Notes under the pieces: generated by a model
Databases searched by the model: none
What the model saw: only the letters and a program-made list of their open reading frames with translations
Told to the model about the DNA's origin: nothing
Assembly: GCF_003589925.1 (NCBI RefSeq)
Contig: NZ_CP032382.1
Location: 6,510,001-6,574,000 of the forward strand
Direction of reading: 5' to 3'
Source of the DNA: Chryseolinea soli
GTDB taxonomy: Bacteria; Bacteroidota; Bacteroidia; Cytophagales; Cyclobacteriaceae
Length of the DNA stretch: 64,000 bases
Translations under genes and position numbers: made by a program
In this document: piece after piece, positions 8,927-18,556 of the stretch
Layout of the letters: each line of letters starts with the position of its first letter
Position numbering within the stretch: position 1 is the first letter of the stretch

Positions 8927-10231
8927 CTAAAACTTCGTTAAAAGAAAATCCTTGAACGCGGCAAACTCCTTCGTTGCAGGGATGGTTTTCTTTTTTCCCT
9001 GCATGAACTTCTGCAACGCCGGCGGGATTTCAATGTTGCGGCCTAAGGTGTCCTCCACCACTTCTTTGAATTTTGCCGGATGCGCTGTTTCCAAGAAGAT
9101 GCCTGTCACGTTCTCTTTCGTCTCCTGCACATATTTCTTTAATCCCAGATAACCGATCGCGCCGTGAGGATCCATAATGTAGTCCTGGCCCGCGAAGACC
9201 GCGCGCATGGCCTGTTGTGTTTCTTCATCGGTGAAGGCATAGCCGCGAATGTCTTTGGAAAGGGCCTCGAAGTTCTTTCCAAACAACTCCAGCATGCGCA
9301 CAAAGTTGCTGGGATTGCCTACGTCCATCGCGTTGCTGATGGTTTGCTTCGACGGGCGTGGACGAAACGTTTGCGTTTTCAAATACTCCGGCACCACGTC
9401 GTTGCTGTTGGTGGCGGCAATGAAGCGGTGTATCGGCAGGCCCATACGCTGTGCGAGCAACCCACCGGTGATGTTCCCAAAGTTTCCGCTGGGAATGGAA
9501 TAGACCACGGGCTTTTTCAGCGACTGTACTTTCGCAAAGGAATAAAAGTAATAGAACGACTGCGGAATGAGTCGCGCGATGTTGATGGAGTTGGCCGAGG
9601 TGAGGAAGAATTTCTTTTTCAGATCGGCATCCAAAAACGCTTGCTTCACCAGGTGCTGGCAATCGTCGAACGTACCTTCTACTTCCAGGGCGGTGATGTT
9701 CTGCTCCAGGGTAGTGAATTGTTTTTCCTGGATCTCGCTCACTTTGCCGGACGGATACAAGACCACCACGCGCGTGCCGGGCACACCCAGGAAGCCATTG
9801 GCCACAGCGCTGCCGGTGTCGCCCGAGGTGGCGGCCAGGATCACGATCTCCTGGTGTTGCTGCTTTGCAAAATAGCCCAGCAACTGCGACATGAAACGCG
9901 CACCAAAATCTTTGAAAGCCAGCGTAGGGCCATGAAATAATTCCAGCGAATAGATCCCCTCCTCTACTTTCACCACGGGCGCATCAAATTGCAACGTGTG
10001 TTTTATGATACGCTGCAGTTCCTCCTTCGGAATATCATCACCAATGATGGCTTGTGCCACGGTAAAGGCCATGTCTTCGAACGACATCCCCGGAAGGGCA
10101 TCAAAAAATGCTTTCGGCAACGCGGGGATATGCTCGGGCATATACAGTCCGTTGTCGGGTGCGAGGCCTTGCGTGACGGCCTGGCGGAGGTCTACTTTCA
10201 GGGAAGGGTTATTGGTGCTGTAAAATTTCAT
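8927..10231 (-). CDS. thrC: threonine synthase
   Basis: 434 residues. A PLP enzyme converting O-phosphohomoserine to threonine, the last step of the pathway. The N-terminus 'MKFYSTNNPSLKVDLRQAV' is typical of the E. coli-type subgroup, and the PLP lysine is Lys107 in 'PTLAFKDFGARF'. 'AATSGDTGSAVANGF' and 'SIPSGNFGNITGG' are the phosphate-binding loops. Third gene of the thrA-thrB-thrC operon, 53 nt after thrB, and presumably under the same leader. Confidence 0.95.
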   Translation of the reverse strand: MKFYSTNNPSLKVDLRQAVTQGLAPDNGLYMPEHIPALPKAFFDALPGMSFEDMAFTVAQAIIGDDIPKEELQRIIKHTLQFDAPVVKVEEGIYSLELFHGPTLAFKDFGARFMSQLLGYFAKQQHQEIVILAATSGDTGSAVANGFLGVPGTRVVVLYPSGKVSEIQEKQFTTLEQNITALEVEGTFDDCQHLVKQAFLDADLKKKFFLTSANSINIARLIPQSFYYFYSFAKVQSLKKPVVYSIPSGNFGNITGGLLAQRMGLPIHRFIAATNSNDVVPEYLKTQTFRPRPSKQTISNAMDVGNPSNFVRMLELFGKNFEALSKDIRGYAFTDEETQQAMRAVFAGQDYIMDPHGAIGYLGLKKYVQETKENVTGIFLETAHPAKFKEVVEDTLGRNIEIPPALQKFMQGKKKTIPATKEFAAFKDFLLTKF

Positions 10232-10284
10232 TCCTGTGTTTTAATGTTTACGAATGTTCCCATTCGAAGAGATTGGATTTCTTT

Positions 10285-11214
10285 CTAGGCGACGACGCGG
10301 GCGCCCGCATCGTTGATCTTCGAAACGAAGACGTCGCTCTTCAATTTCATGGACTCGAACTGTTGTTGCAGTGCCTTGCCTACGCGTTCGGCGATGCTGT
10401 ACTCTGTGCTCAGCGAGAAGATCGTAGGTCCGGAGCCGGAAATACCACAGCCCAACGCGCCATTTCTCAACGACTCCGCTTTGATATTCTCAAAGCCCGG
10501 GATGAGCGCAGAACGAATGGGTTCGGCCACTACGTCGTGCAGCGAGCGCATGATCAATCCATAGTCGGGTTTCATCAGACCCACTACGAGGCCTGCAATG
10601 TTGCCCCATTGGGTGATGGCGTCCTTCATGGGAATGGAAGCTTTGAGTACTCTTCGCGAGTCTTCGGTCTTCAATTCAAGGTGGGGATGTACCAGTGTGC
10701 AGTAGAGGTTGGGTGGTGTGGGGATCTTGGCCACGTCCAGGGGGGCGTAACCACGGATCAACACAAAGCCGCCTAACAACGAAGGTGCCACATTGTCGGC
10801 GTGAGCCGAGCCACAGGCGATGCGTTCGGCTTCCATGGCAAAGGGCAGCAGTTGCTCGCGCGAAAGCGGGTTGTCGTACAGGTGGTTGATGGCCACCAAC
10901 GCTGCCGCGGAACTCGCTGCGCTGGAGCCCATCCCGCTGCCCAGCGGCAACTTCTTGTGCAGCACGATCTCCGCGCCCTGCTCGCTGCCAATCGACTCCA
11001 GGAAGGCTTCTACGGCCACGCCCGCGGTGTTGCTGCTGGCGTGCAGGGGAAGTCTGCCCCCATCGCCGGTGATCTGTTTAATGACCACACCCGGCGTCGA
11101 CGTGAGCGTGATGATCACTTCATCGGCGGGTGCTTCGACGGCAAAACCGAAAATGTCGAACCCGCACGATACGTTGGCGACGGTGGCGGGGGCTAATGCT
11201 TTTATGGATTTCAT
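10285..11214 (-). CDS. thrB: homoserine kinase
   Basis: 309 residues of the GHMP kinase superfamily. It phosphorylates homoserine to O-phosphohomoserine with ATP. The ATP-binding motif is 'LPLGSGMGSSAASS' (residues 89-102); the N-terminal 'APATVANVSCGFDIFG' and C-terminal 'GCGISGSGPTIFSL' glycine-rich motifs are also present. Second gene of the thr operon, 47 nt after thrA. Confidence 0.95.
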   Translation of the reverse strand: MKSIKALAPATVANVSCGFDIFGFAVEAPADEVIITLTSTPGVVIKQITGDGGRLPLHASSNTAGVAVEAFLESIGSEQGAEIVLHKKLPLGSGMGSSAASSAAALVAINHLYDNPLSREQLLPFAMEAERIACGSAHADNVAPSLLGGFVLIRGYAPLDVAKIPTPPNLYCTLVHPHLELKTEDSRRVLKASIPMKDAITQWGNIAGLVVGLMKPDYGLIMRSLHDVVAEPIRSALIPGFENIKAESLRNGALGCGISGSGPTIFSLSTEYSIAERVGKALQQQFESMKLKSDVFVSKINDAGARVVA

Positions 11215-11261
11215 GGGTTGATCGGGGTCTTAAAGTTTGTTTGTGGTTAGCATGGCGATGG

Positions 11262-13709
11262 CTATTTGGCGTAGTGACCTATGCGGATCACATCGGCAAA
11301 AACTCCTGCCGCTGTCACCTCCGCGCCGGCGCCGGGGCCACGGATCACCATGGGGCGATCGTGGTAGCGTTCCGTCGTCAGCAGGATGATGTTGTCGCTG
11401 CCCGACAAAGAATAGAACGGATGTTTGCCCTCTACAGATCCCAGTTGGATCTTCACCACGCCGTTGTCCAGCACGGCCATGTAGCGCAACTTCTGATTTT
11501 TATCGGCCGCTTTTTTGCGCAGTGCTTCAAATTCAGCGTCGTGCTTTTCGAGGCGTTTCATGAACTCGTCGATCGAGATATCGCCCTGGCACGATTCGGG
11601 CACGAGGTTCTCCACTTTGATGTCGTTAAGTTCCATGCTCAGACCGGTTTCGCGCGAGAGGATGAGGATCTTGCGGGCCACGTCCATGCCGTTGAGGTCG
11701 TCGCGCGGGTCGGGTTCGGTGTAGCCTTTGGCTTTCGCTTCTTTCACTACGTCGCTGAATTTTGTTCCTTCCTCGAACGAGCTGAAGATATAGTTCAGCG
11801 TTCCACTCAACACGGCTTCAATGCGCAACACTTTGTCGCCGCTCAGGAGCAAGTCGTTCATGGTGTTGATCACCGGCAACCCGGCGCCGACGTTCGTTTC
11901 ATAGAGAAATTTCGCACCGCGCTGAAATGCCGTCGCCTTCAATTTCTGGTATTCCTCCATCGAAGAAGAATTGGCTTTTTTATTCGGTGTCACGATGGAA
12001 ATGTTCGCGGACAGGATGGCTTCATAAAAAGCGGTCACATCCGGGCTTGAGGTACAGTCCACAAAAATGCTGTTGGGCAGGTTCAGCGAAAGCATCTTGT
12101 CATAGAACGCTTGCATGCTCATGTGCTCTCCTTCTTTCACCAGCCTGTCTACGGCAGTGGTCAGCGTGAGGCCTTCTTCTTCAAAAAGCATCTTGCGGCT
12201 GTTGGCCACGGCGACCACATTCACCTCCAGCCGGTTCTCTTTGGCCAGCTTGGCAAATTGTTCGTTGATCATGGCCAGCAACGCTTTCCCGATCAACCCG
12301 GTGCCTACCAGGTACACGTTCAAGAGTTTGCGATCGGACAAGAAGAACGCTTCGTGCAAGGCATTCAGGGCCTTGGCAGCATCCACCTGCGGGATCACGG
12401 CCGAGATGTTACGCTCTGACGATCCCTGTGCGATAGCCACCACGTTCACACCGTTTTTCCCCAACGCACTGAACATACGCCCGCTGGTGCCGGGGCTATG
12501 CTTCATACCATCGCCCACGACGGCCACGATGGACAGATCGGTCTCCACGGGGATCTCGTCGATCTCTTCGTTGCGGATCTCGTATTGAAATTCTTTTTCG
12601 ATGGCCACCTTGGCACGGTGGGCATATTCATTTTCCACCGCAAAGCAGATCGAGTGTTCCGACGACGCCTGGCTGATGAGGATCACGTTCACGTTCTCAC
12701 GGGCCAGCGTCGCGAACAAGCGCATGGAGGCGCCCACGACACCCAGGAGTCCGCTGCCCTGCAAGCTGAGCAGGCTCACGCCGTTCATGGACGAGATGCC
12801 TTTGATCATTTTGCCGTTCTTCGACTCGGCGTGGATCACGGTGCCTTCGAAAGTAGGGTTGAAAGTGTTCTTTATCCAGATGGGGATCTTGTTCACCATA
12901 GCGGGTTGCATCGTGGCGGGGAAGATCACTTTAGCGCCGAAGTGTGAAAGCTCCATCGCCTCTTCGTAGCTCATCTGGGGCACGGTGAAGGCTTTCTTCA
13001 CCTTGCGGGGATCGGCCGTCATCATGCCGTCGACGTCGGTCCATATTTCCAGGTCGGTGGCGTGCAGGGCGCCGGCAAAGATGGCGGCGGTGTAGTCGGA
13101 ACCGCTGCGGCCCAGGGTCGTGGTCTCGCCACTTTCGGAGGTGGCTACAAAGCCGGTGATGATCTGGACGTCCTGGTGGTGTTTGAAGTATTCGGTGATC
13201 AGCTTGTTGGTTGTTTCAAAGTCAACCTTCGCATAGCCGAAGTGGCTGTCGGTGCGGATCACTTTACGGGCATCAAGGAATTCGGCGGCGTGGCCGCGGT
13301 CTTTGAAGGCCTCGGCAATGATGTAGGCCGACAGGCGTTCACCAAAACTCATCACATAGTCTAACGTGCGCGGTGTACGCTCTTTCACGAGGTAGACGCC
13401 GTGGAGCACGTCCTCCAGTTCGTTCATCATAAACTTGACCTGGGCGAGGATGCCGCTTTGACGCTGGATGTTGATGAGCTCGCGGACCGCTTCGAGGTGT
13501 CGTTTCTCCAGTTCGGCCAGCTTGGTTTTGTATTCCAGGTTGCCTTGCAGCGCGAGGTGACTCACTTGAATGAGATTGTCGGTGACTCCACCAAATGCCG
13601 AGAACACCACGGCAATGTCGCCCTTGAGGAGCGGTTTGACGATTTCGATAACCGACTGTATCCGGGCAGGAGTGGCAACCGATGAGCCACCGAATTTCAG
13701 GACCTTCAT
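11262..13709 (-). CDS. thrA: bifunctional aspartokinase/homoserine dehydrogenase
   Basis: 815 residues, the normal length of fused ThrA. Order: aspartokinase domain (about 1-290; 'MKVLKFGGSSVATPARI', 'GRSGSDYTAAIFAGAL', 'WTDVDGMMTADPR'), two ACT-type regulatory segments (about 310-460), and a homoserine dehydrogenase domain (about 462-815; NAD(P)-binding 'VYLVGTGLIGKALL', then 'EAVLSGTLNYIFS'). It catalyses the first and third steps of the threonine branch. The ACT segments suggest feedback inhibition by threonine (family knowledge). First gene of the thr operon, preceded by a Thr/Ile-rich leader peptide. Confidence 0.95.
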   Translation of the reverse strand: MKVLKFGGSSVATPARIQSVIEIVKPLLKGDIAVVFSAFGGVTDNLIQVSHLALQGNLEYKTKLAELEKRHLEAVRELINIQRQSGILAQVKFMMNELEDVLHGVYLVKERTPRTLDYVMSFGERLSAYIIAEAFKDRGHAAEFLDARKVIRTDSHFGYAKVDFETTNKLITEYFKHHQDVQIITGFVATSESGETTTLGRSGSDYTAAIFAGALHATDLEIWTDVDGMMTADPRKVKKAFTVPQMSYEEAMELSHFGAKVIFPATMQPAMVNKIPIWIKNTFNPTFEGTVIHAESKNGKMIKGISSMNGVSLLSLQGSGLLGVVGASMRLFATLARENVNVILISQASSEHSICFAVENEYAHRAKVAIEKEFQYEIRNEEIDEIPVETDLSIVAVVGDGMKHSPGTSGRMFSALGKNGVNVVAIAQGSSERNISAVIPQVDAAKALNALHEAFFLSDRKLLNVYLVGTGLIGKALLAMINEQFAKLAKENRLEVNVVAVANSRKMLFEEEGLTLTTAVDRLVKEGEHMSMQAFYDKMLSLNLPNSIFVDCTSSPDVTAFYEAILSANISIVTPNKKANSSSMEEYQKLKATAFQRGAKFLYETNVGAGLPVINTMNDLLLSGDKVLRIEAVLSGTLNYIFSSFEEGTKFSDVVKEAKAKGYTEPDPRDDLNGMDVARKILILSRETGLSMELNDIKVENLVPESCQGDISIDEFMKRLEKHDAEFEALRKKAADKNQKLRYMAVLDNGVVKIQLGSVEGKHPFYSLSGSDNIILLTTERYHDRPMVIRGPGAGAEVTAAGVFADVIRIGHYAK

Positions 13710-13824
13710 GTAAAAATTATGGTTTGAGATGATGATTTCAACTAGACTACTACGGTGACCAGTTCATCCAACTCCTGGAGGTGGACACTAATCGGCATGG
13801 CTGGGGTATGGAATCACGTACGGG
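13710..13824 (-). promoter_or_regulatory. thr operon attenuator region with alternative pairings
   Basis: Between the leader peptide stop and thrA. A local 6-bp hairpin (TACGGG 13819-13824 with CCCGTA 13829-13834, loop 13825-13828) encloses the leader stop codon. It is mutually exclusive with a 7-bp long-range pairing, GGTGACC (13754-13760) with GGTCACC (13823-13829). Switching between such pairings is the usual form of leader-peptide attenuation. I see no hairpin with a U run, so whether termination or translation is controlled is open. Confidence 0.45.
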
Positions 13825-13932
13825 TCACCCCGTAATGATGGTAATGGTAGAAATGGTAATGATGGAAGGGCAAGCCGTAGCAGCCTTTGTGATAAAGGAA
13901 CCGCTGAAGGATATGGTGAAAGTCGCTTGCAT
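13825..13932 (-). CDS. thrL: thr operon leader peptide
   Basis: 35 codons on the minus strand, ending 115 nt before thrA. The last 12 residues are IITISTITIITG: five Ile... six Ile and four Thr among twelve, with further Thr at residues 4, 6, 15 and 19. This is the pattern of the E. coli thrL peptide, whose Thr/Ile codons sense both charged tRNAs. The ATG at 13932 is chosen because it gives a short peptide; the frame is open further upstream. The stop codon sits in the loop of a small hairpin that can instead pair further downstream. Function is inferred from composition and position. Confidence 0.75.
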   Translation of the reverse strand: MQATFTISFSGSFITKAATACPSIITISTITIITG

Positions 13933-14132
13933 TTTTTTGACGGACCGAAATAATGAAATGATCCACTTGATTGCAAAGTATTTTTTATGATTTTTGCACG
14001 AACTAACGGTTAGTAGTGCGTTGGCAACGTTTGAAATGAATTTCCGAAAACGTGCCGGCGGGTGTTCAAGCCTCAAAGTCTGCGCATCCCACCACTTCAT
14101 CCGGTTTTTTGTTTCATTGCTTATCCTGATCC

Positions 14133-14660
14133 ATGTCCCGCAAGAAAAAATTTCCCCGTGAGTCCTTCGTCAGCATGACGGAGCTTGTTTTGCCCAACGA
14201 TACCAATACCTTGAACAACCTGATGGGTGGAAGACTCATGCACTGGATGGACATTGTGTCGGCCATTTCCGCACAGAAGCACTCCAACAGCACGGTGGTC
14301 ACTGCCTCGGTGGACAACATTTCGTTCAAGCATCCCATTCGTCTGGGCAATGTCGTCACCTTGAAAGCCAAGGTGACGCGGGCCTTTAACTCTTCCATGG
14401 AGGTGCGCATCGACGTGGAGGCCGAGGATGTTCCCAACGCCCACAAGTTCGAGAGCAACGCCGCTTACTTCACTTTTGTGGCCCTCGATCCGCAGGGAAA
14501 AACGAGAGATGTTCCCGAAGTGGAGCCCGAAAACGACGAGGAACGCGCCTTATATGACGGAGCCCTTCGCCGCCGCCAGCTGCGCCTCATCCTGTCCGGC
14601 AGAATGAAACCATCCGAAGCCAAAGAACTCAAGTCCATTTTTGATATCAGCGAATCATGA
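14133..14660 (+). CDS. acyl-CoA thioesterase, hotdog fold
   Basis: 175 residues. YciA/BACH-like hotdog thioesterase, hydrolysing acyl-CoA to free acid and CoA. Visible: 'MTELVLPNDTNTLNNLMGGRLMHWMD' (the Asn/Gly-rich entry to the hotdog helix; Asp of 'HWMD' is in the usual active-site position), 'TASVDNISFKHPIRLGNVV' and 'VRIDVEAED'. The C-terminal 45 residues are charged and lie beyond the core. Its stop overlaps the next start by 4 bp (ATGA), so the two are translationally coupled. Confidence 0.87.
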   Translation: MSRKKKFPRESFVSMTELVLPNDTNTLNNLMGGRLMHWMDIVSAISAQKHSNSTVVTASVDNISFKHPIRLGNVVTLKAKVTRAFNSSMEVRIDVEAEDVPNAHKFESNAAYFTFVALDPQGKTRDVPEVEPENDEERALYDGALRRRQLRLILSGRMKPSEAKELKSIFDISES

Positions 14661-15043
14661 CCACCCCGTCGTCTGCTCTCGAAAGCCTTTACCAGGAAGA
14701 GCTCTACAGCCTGCCCAGTCCCGTTTTGTTCATCCTGAACCAACCGTGGGAAACCATCGCCGACCCCGACAAGACCGTGCTCACCAAAATGATCGGCGCC
14801 CTTCGCCTCTCCCTGGCGTCGGTGCGCATCATCACGCGCTCGGAATTCACCCTGGCCGACATCGCCGCCTATGCGCCCACGAAAGTGATCGCCTTGGGTG
14901 CCACCTTCAAAGCATCATCCGAACTCTATAAGTGCCTGTCCCTGGAAGGTGTCTCCGTTGTCGCCGGCGACGCCTTGCCCGTGCTGGACGATGTTAAAAA
15001 GAAGAACCTGTGGCTGGCCTTGCGACAGATGTTTGGCGTGTGA
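14657..15043 (+). CDS. small protein coupled to the thioesterase
   Basis: 128 residues, no signal peptide or membrane segment. An alpha/beta-looking sequence ('SPVLFILNQPWETIADPDKTVLTKMIGAL', 'PTKVIALGATF', 'VSVVAGDALPVLDDVKKKNLWLALRQMF'). The end resembles small DNA-polymerase-III-psi/uracil-glycosylase-like proteins only vaguely, and I do not assign a function. The ATGA overlap with the thioesterase gene shows co-expression. Confidence 0.65.
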   Translation: MTTPSSALESLYQEELYSLPSPVLFILNQPWETIADPDKTVLTKMIGALRLSLASVRIITRSEFTLADIAAYAPTKVIALGATFKASSELYKCLSLEGVSVVAGDALPVLDDVKKKNLWLALRQMFGV

Positions 15044-15095
15044 CGGTGTGTGTTTGTACTTTTTTACATTAAGATACCGCAACGGGTACTGGACT

Positions 15096-15126
15096 TTTGC
15101 GGGTTTGCGTCCTTCTCCTATATTTG
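15096..15126 (+). promoter_or_regulatory. Bacteroidota consensus promoter of hppA
   Basis: TTTG at 15096-15099, 19-nt spacer, TATATTTG at 15119-15126: a perfect match to TTTG-N19-TAnnTTTG. It leaves a 5' leader of about 65 nt before the hppA ATG at 15199. Confidence 0.8.
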
Positions 15127-15198
15127 CGGTTCTTTAAAAATGTCATGGCGCCTAACCGCTTGATTTTTACGAAGTAAACTACATCCTAAATTATAAAC

Positions 15199-17370
15199 AT
15201 GAACAGTATTCTATATCTCATCCCGGCCTTTGGAGTTGTTGGGCTCATCGTTATGGCCATTAAGTCCGCTTGGGTCACCAAGCAGGACCCAGGAACCGCC
15301 ACCATGCAGGAACTGGCTGGCTACATCGCCGACGGTGCCATGGCCTTTCTGCGGGCCGAGTGGAAGATCCTGGGCTACTTTGCCGTTATCGCCGCCATTC
15401 TTTTGGGATGGTCCGGAACGTTGGTAGCGGACTCTTCGCCGCTTATTGCCGTTTCGTTCCTGATCGGTGCCGTGCTTTCCGCCTTCGCGGGATACATCGG
15501 CATGAAGATCGCCACCAAAGCCAACGTACGCACTACGCAGGCCGCCCGCACCAGCTTGGCACAAGCCTTGAAAGTATCGTTCACCGGCGGCTCGGTGATG
15601 GGTATCGGGGTAGCCGGATTGGCCATCCTTGGCTTGGGAAGCTTGTTCATTGTTCTCTTCCAGATCTTTGTGCCGGAAGGCGCCGCCATCAACGGCATTG
15701 AAATGAAACGCGCCATCGAAGTCCTCGCGGGCTTCTCGTTGGGTGCTGAATCCATTGCCTTGTTCGCCCGCGTAGGCGGCGGTATCTATACAAAAGCAGC
15801 CGACGTTGGCGCTGACCTCGTGGGTAAAGTAGAAGCCGGTATCCCGGAAGACGATGTTCGCAACCCCGCCACCATCGCCGACAACGTAGGCGACAACGTA
15901 GGGGACGTAGCCGGTATGGGTGCCGACTTGTTCGGTTCCTATGTGGCCACCATCCTCGCCACCATGGTGTTAGGCCAGGAGATCGATGCCTCGGCCGATA
16001 AGTTCGGCGGCCTCTCTCCCATCCTGTTGCCCATGATGATCGCCGGTCTCGGCCTCATCTTCTCCATCGTGGCCACGTGGTTTGTGCGCATCAAACAAGA
16101 AACCGACAGCGTACAAAACGCCTTGAACATCGGCAACTGGTCTTCTATCATCCTGACGGCCATTGCTTCTTATTTTGCTGTCCACTATCTGCTCCCAGAA
16201 ACACTGGTTCACCGCGGCACGGCGTTCACCTCCAACGATGTGTTCATGGCCATTATCGTCGGCCTCGTGGTTGGGACCTTGATGAGTCTCATCACTGAAT
16301 ATTATACCGCCATGGGCAAGCGCCCTGTGCTTTCCATTATCCGTCAATCCGGAACCGGTCATGCCACCAACATCATCGGTGGTCTTTCCGTGGGTATGGA
16401 ATCTACCGTGTTGCCGATCATTGTTTTGGCAGCGGGTATCATCGTCTCTTTTGAATTTGCAGGCTTGTACGGTGTGTCCATCGCCGCCGCCGGCATGATG
16501 GCGACCACGGCCATGCAGTTGGCCATCGACGCCTTCGGTCCCATCGCCGACAACGCGGGTGGTATTGCTGAAATGAGCCAGCTTCCCGAAGAAGTACGTC
16601 ACCGTACGGACAACCTCGATGCGGTTGGAAACACGACAGCCGCCACCGGAAAAGGTTTCGCCATCGCTTCTGCGGCATTGACATCATTGGCATTGTTCGC
16701 TGCCTTCGTAGGGATCTCCGGCATCACTGCGATCGACATTTACAAAGCTCCCGTGCTGGCCGGTTTGTTCATCGGCGGCATGATCCCGTTCATCTTCTCT
16801 TCGCTGGCCATTGCGGCCGTTGGTCGTGCAGCGATGGACATGGTGAACGAAGTGCGCAGACAATTCCGCGAAATTCCGGGTATCATGGAATATAAGTCCA
16901 AGCCCGAATATGAAAAATGTGTGGCCATCTCCACCAAAGCATCCATCCGCGAAATGATCGCTCCCGGCGCCATTGCCTTATTGGTACCCGTGATCGTAGG
17001 ATTTACCTTCGGTCCTGAAGTGCTGGGCGGTGTGTTGGCTGGTGTAACGGTTTCCGGTGTGCTGATGGGTATGTTCCAATCCAACGCCGGTGGCGCATGG
17101 GACAATGCCAAGAAATCTTTTGAGAAAGGTGTGGAGATCAACGGCCAGGTCTACTACAAGAAGTCTGAGCCTCACAAAGCCTCTGTCACGGGCGACACGG
17201 TGGGCGATCCTTTCAAGGATACTTCCGGCCCTTCGATGAACATTCTTATCAAACTGACCTCTATCGTCGCGCTGATCATTGCGCCTCATATTTCGCACCA
17301 CGATCACGCTGCTGCGAAGGCCGTGGAGACAAAGCCTGTGGTGGAGAAAGTCACTACGGTAGCCCCTTAA
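15199..17370 (+). CDS. hppA: membrane ion-translocating pyrophosphatase, K+-dependent type
   Basis: 723 residues, about 16 membrane segments. It couples pyrophosphate hydrolysis to cation export across the inner membrane. The substrate-site motifs are intact: '[18 protein letters not shown]', '[17 protein letters not shown]' and 'DNAGGIAEM'. Position 481 is Ala in '[10 protein letters not shown]'; the K+-independent class has Lys there, so this one should need K+. The Glu usual in Na+-pumps after 'MGADLY' is replaced by Gly246 ('MGADLFGSY'), while Glu184 occurs in '[12 protein letters not shown]'. This combination is that of the Flavobacterium johnsoniae-type H+ pump (from memory), so I predict H+ transport. 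The C-terminal tail is His-rich ('[11 protein letters not shown]'). Confidence 0.95.
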   Translation: MNSILYLIPAFGVVGLIVMAIKSAWVTKQDPGTATMQELAGYIADGAMAFLRAEWKILGYFAVIAAILLGWSGTLVADSSPLIAVSFLIGAVLSAFAGYIGMKIATKANVRTTQAARTSLAQALKVSFTGGSVMGIGVAGLAILGLGSLFIVLFQIFVPEGAAINGIEMKRAIEVLAGFSLGAESIALFARVGGGIYTKAADVGADLVGKVEAGIPEDDVRNPATIADNVGDNVGDVAGMGADLFGSYVATILATMVLGQEIDASADKFGGLSPILLPMMIAGLGLIFSIVATWFVRIKQETDSVQNALNIGNWSSIILTAIASYFAVHYLLPETLVHRGTAFTSNDVFMAIIVGLVVGTLMSLITEYYTAMGKRPVLSIIRQSGTGHATNIIGGLSVGMESTVLPIIVLAAGIIVSFEFAGLYGVSIAAAGMMATTAMQLAIDAFGPIADNAGGIAEMSQLPEEVRHRTDNLDAVGNTTAATGKGFAIASAALTSLALFAAFVGISGITAIDIYKAPVLAGLFIGGMIPFIFSSLAIAAVGRAAMDMVNEVRRQFREIPGIMEYKSKPEYEKCVAISTKASIREMIAPGAIALLVPVIVGFTFGPEVLGGVLAGVTVSGVLMGMFQSNAGGAWDNAKKSFEKGVEINGQVYYKKSEPHKASVTGDTVGDPFKDTSGPSMNILIKLTSIVALIIAPHISHHDHAAAKAVETKPVVEKVTTVAP

Positions 17371-17392
17371 GCTTCGTACAACGCCTCAATGG

Positions 17393-17421
17393 AAAGCCCC
17401 GGTTGTACCGGGGCTTTTTTT
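17393..17421 (+). terminator. Rho-independent terminator after hppA
   Basis: Perfect 10-bp stem AAAGCCCCGG (17393-17402) with CCGGGGCTTT (17408-17417), loop TTGTA, followed by a T run. Confidence 0.9.
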
Positions 17422-17509
17422 ATAGCCCCGTTGGCCCCCTTCTAAGGGGGATGGTGATTTTCATTAGTGCTTGGTTATTGCTATTTTTTAGCTGGAAATG
17501 ATTTTTAGC

Positions 17510-17923
17510 ATGAAAATGATCTTACCGTTGATGCTGGTTGCCATAGTCGGCCAGGCACAGTCTATTGTTGGAAAGTGGAAAACGATTGATGAAAACACAG
17601 GGGAAGCGAAGTCGGTAGTGGATATCTTTGAACGCGGAGGCAAGTTCTATGGGAAGATCGTGAGACTCTTTTCGGAGAGCGACCCCGATCCCGTGTGTGA
17701 CAAGTGTGATGAGGAAGACCCGCGGTTTCGTAAAAAGATCATCGGCATGGAGATCCTTCTGGATTTGGAGCGCCATGGCGAGGAGTTTTCGGAAGGGACT
17801 GTTTTGGACCCTGAAGAGGGAAAAGTTTACCGGTGTAAGCTTTGGTTGGAAGGCAAAGACCTGAAAATCAGGGGATACTGGGGACCGTTTTATCGAACGC
17901 AAACCTGGGTGAAAGCGTCGTGA
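17510..17923 (+). CDS. exported DUF2147 family protein
   Basis: 137 residues from 17510 (an in-frame ATG at 17498 is also possible). Signal peptide 'MKMILPLMLVAIVGQAQ', then a lipocalin-like DUF2147 domain: 'IVGKWKTIDENTGEAKSVVDIF', 'GKFYGKIV', 'IGMEILLDL', 'RGYWGPFYRTQTW'. A CDKC pair sits in the middle ('DPVCDKCDEEDPR'), typical for the family. The molecular function of DUF2147 is not known to me. Confidence 0.85.
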   Translation: MKMILPLMLVAIVGQAQSIVGKWKTIDENTGEAKSVVDIFERGGKFYGKIVRLFSESDPDPVCDKCDEEDPRFRKKIIGMEILLDLERHGEEFSEGTVLDPEEGKVYRCKLWLEGKDLKIRGYWGPFYRTQTWVKAS

Positions 17924-18011
17924 AAAAGCAAAAAGTCAGCCAATTCAACAAAAAAGAACATAGAGAGGGTTACTAAGGCGTTAAAACATGGTATACAGGT
18001 CGAACTCCAAC

Positions 18012-18551
18012 ATGAACGAGAAAGAGATCTTTGAGCGCATTTGCAAAGGCGATGAGAAGGCTCTTGAGTTCCTGTATCAGAAATATTACCGGATGATGAC
18101 CAAGCTGGTGATCTCCAACAGCGGCACGGAGGAGGAGGCCCGCGACATTTATCAGGACGCACTCGTTGTGTTTTGGCAAAAAGCCACCTCGGGCAACCTG
18201 GTGTTGACCTCGAAAATGAGCACCTACATCTACAGCATCTGTCAGAACCTGTGGAGAAAAGAGCTCGATCGAAAAAAACGCCTTTCCAATGAAGAAAAGG
18301 ACGGCTCTGTTACGTTGGATACAGATACGGCCGAACGTGAAAAGATCATTGCCAAGTGCATTGACCAATTGGGCGAAACCTGCAAGAAGGTGTTGATGTT
18401 CTACTACTTTGAGGAGATGTCGATGCAGGATATCGCAGACAAACTTGGCTTCGCCAACACCGACACCGCGAAGACAAAAAAGTATAAGTGTAAAAAGAAA
18501 TTAGATGACCTCGTCAAAGCCCAGTATTCTGAGCATGACTTTTTAGATTAG
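18012..18551 (+). CDS. ECF-type RNA polymerase sigma factor
   Basis: 179 residues from the ATG at 18012. Region 2 is visible as 'KGDEKALEFLYQKYYRMMTKLV...ARDIYQDALVVFWQK', and region 4 as 'KVLMFYYFEEMSMQDIADKLGFANTDTAKTKKYKC', a helix-turn-helix for the -35 element. Such factors direct a small regulon when released from an anti-sigma factor. The next gene, 5 nt downstream, encodes a single-span membrane protein with the layout of an anti-sigma factor. Confidence 0.9.
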   Translation: MNEKEIFERICKGDEKALEFLYQKYYRMMTKLVISNSGTEEEARDIYQDALVVFWQKATSGNLVLTSKMSTYIYSICQNLWRKELDRKKRLSNEEKDGSVTLDTDTAEREKIIAKCIDQLGETCKKVLMFYYFEEMSMQDIADKLGFANTDTAKTKKYKCKKKLDDLVKAQYSEHDFLD

Positions 18552-18556
18552 GACTT

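Noticed and set aside
8655..8930. 91-codon plus-strand frame between pcm and thrC
   Set aside because: Arg/Ser/Lys-rich, no domain, and located in a convergent gap; a short AAGCCC/GGGCTT hairpin is the only structure there.
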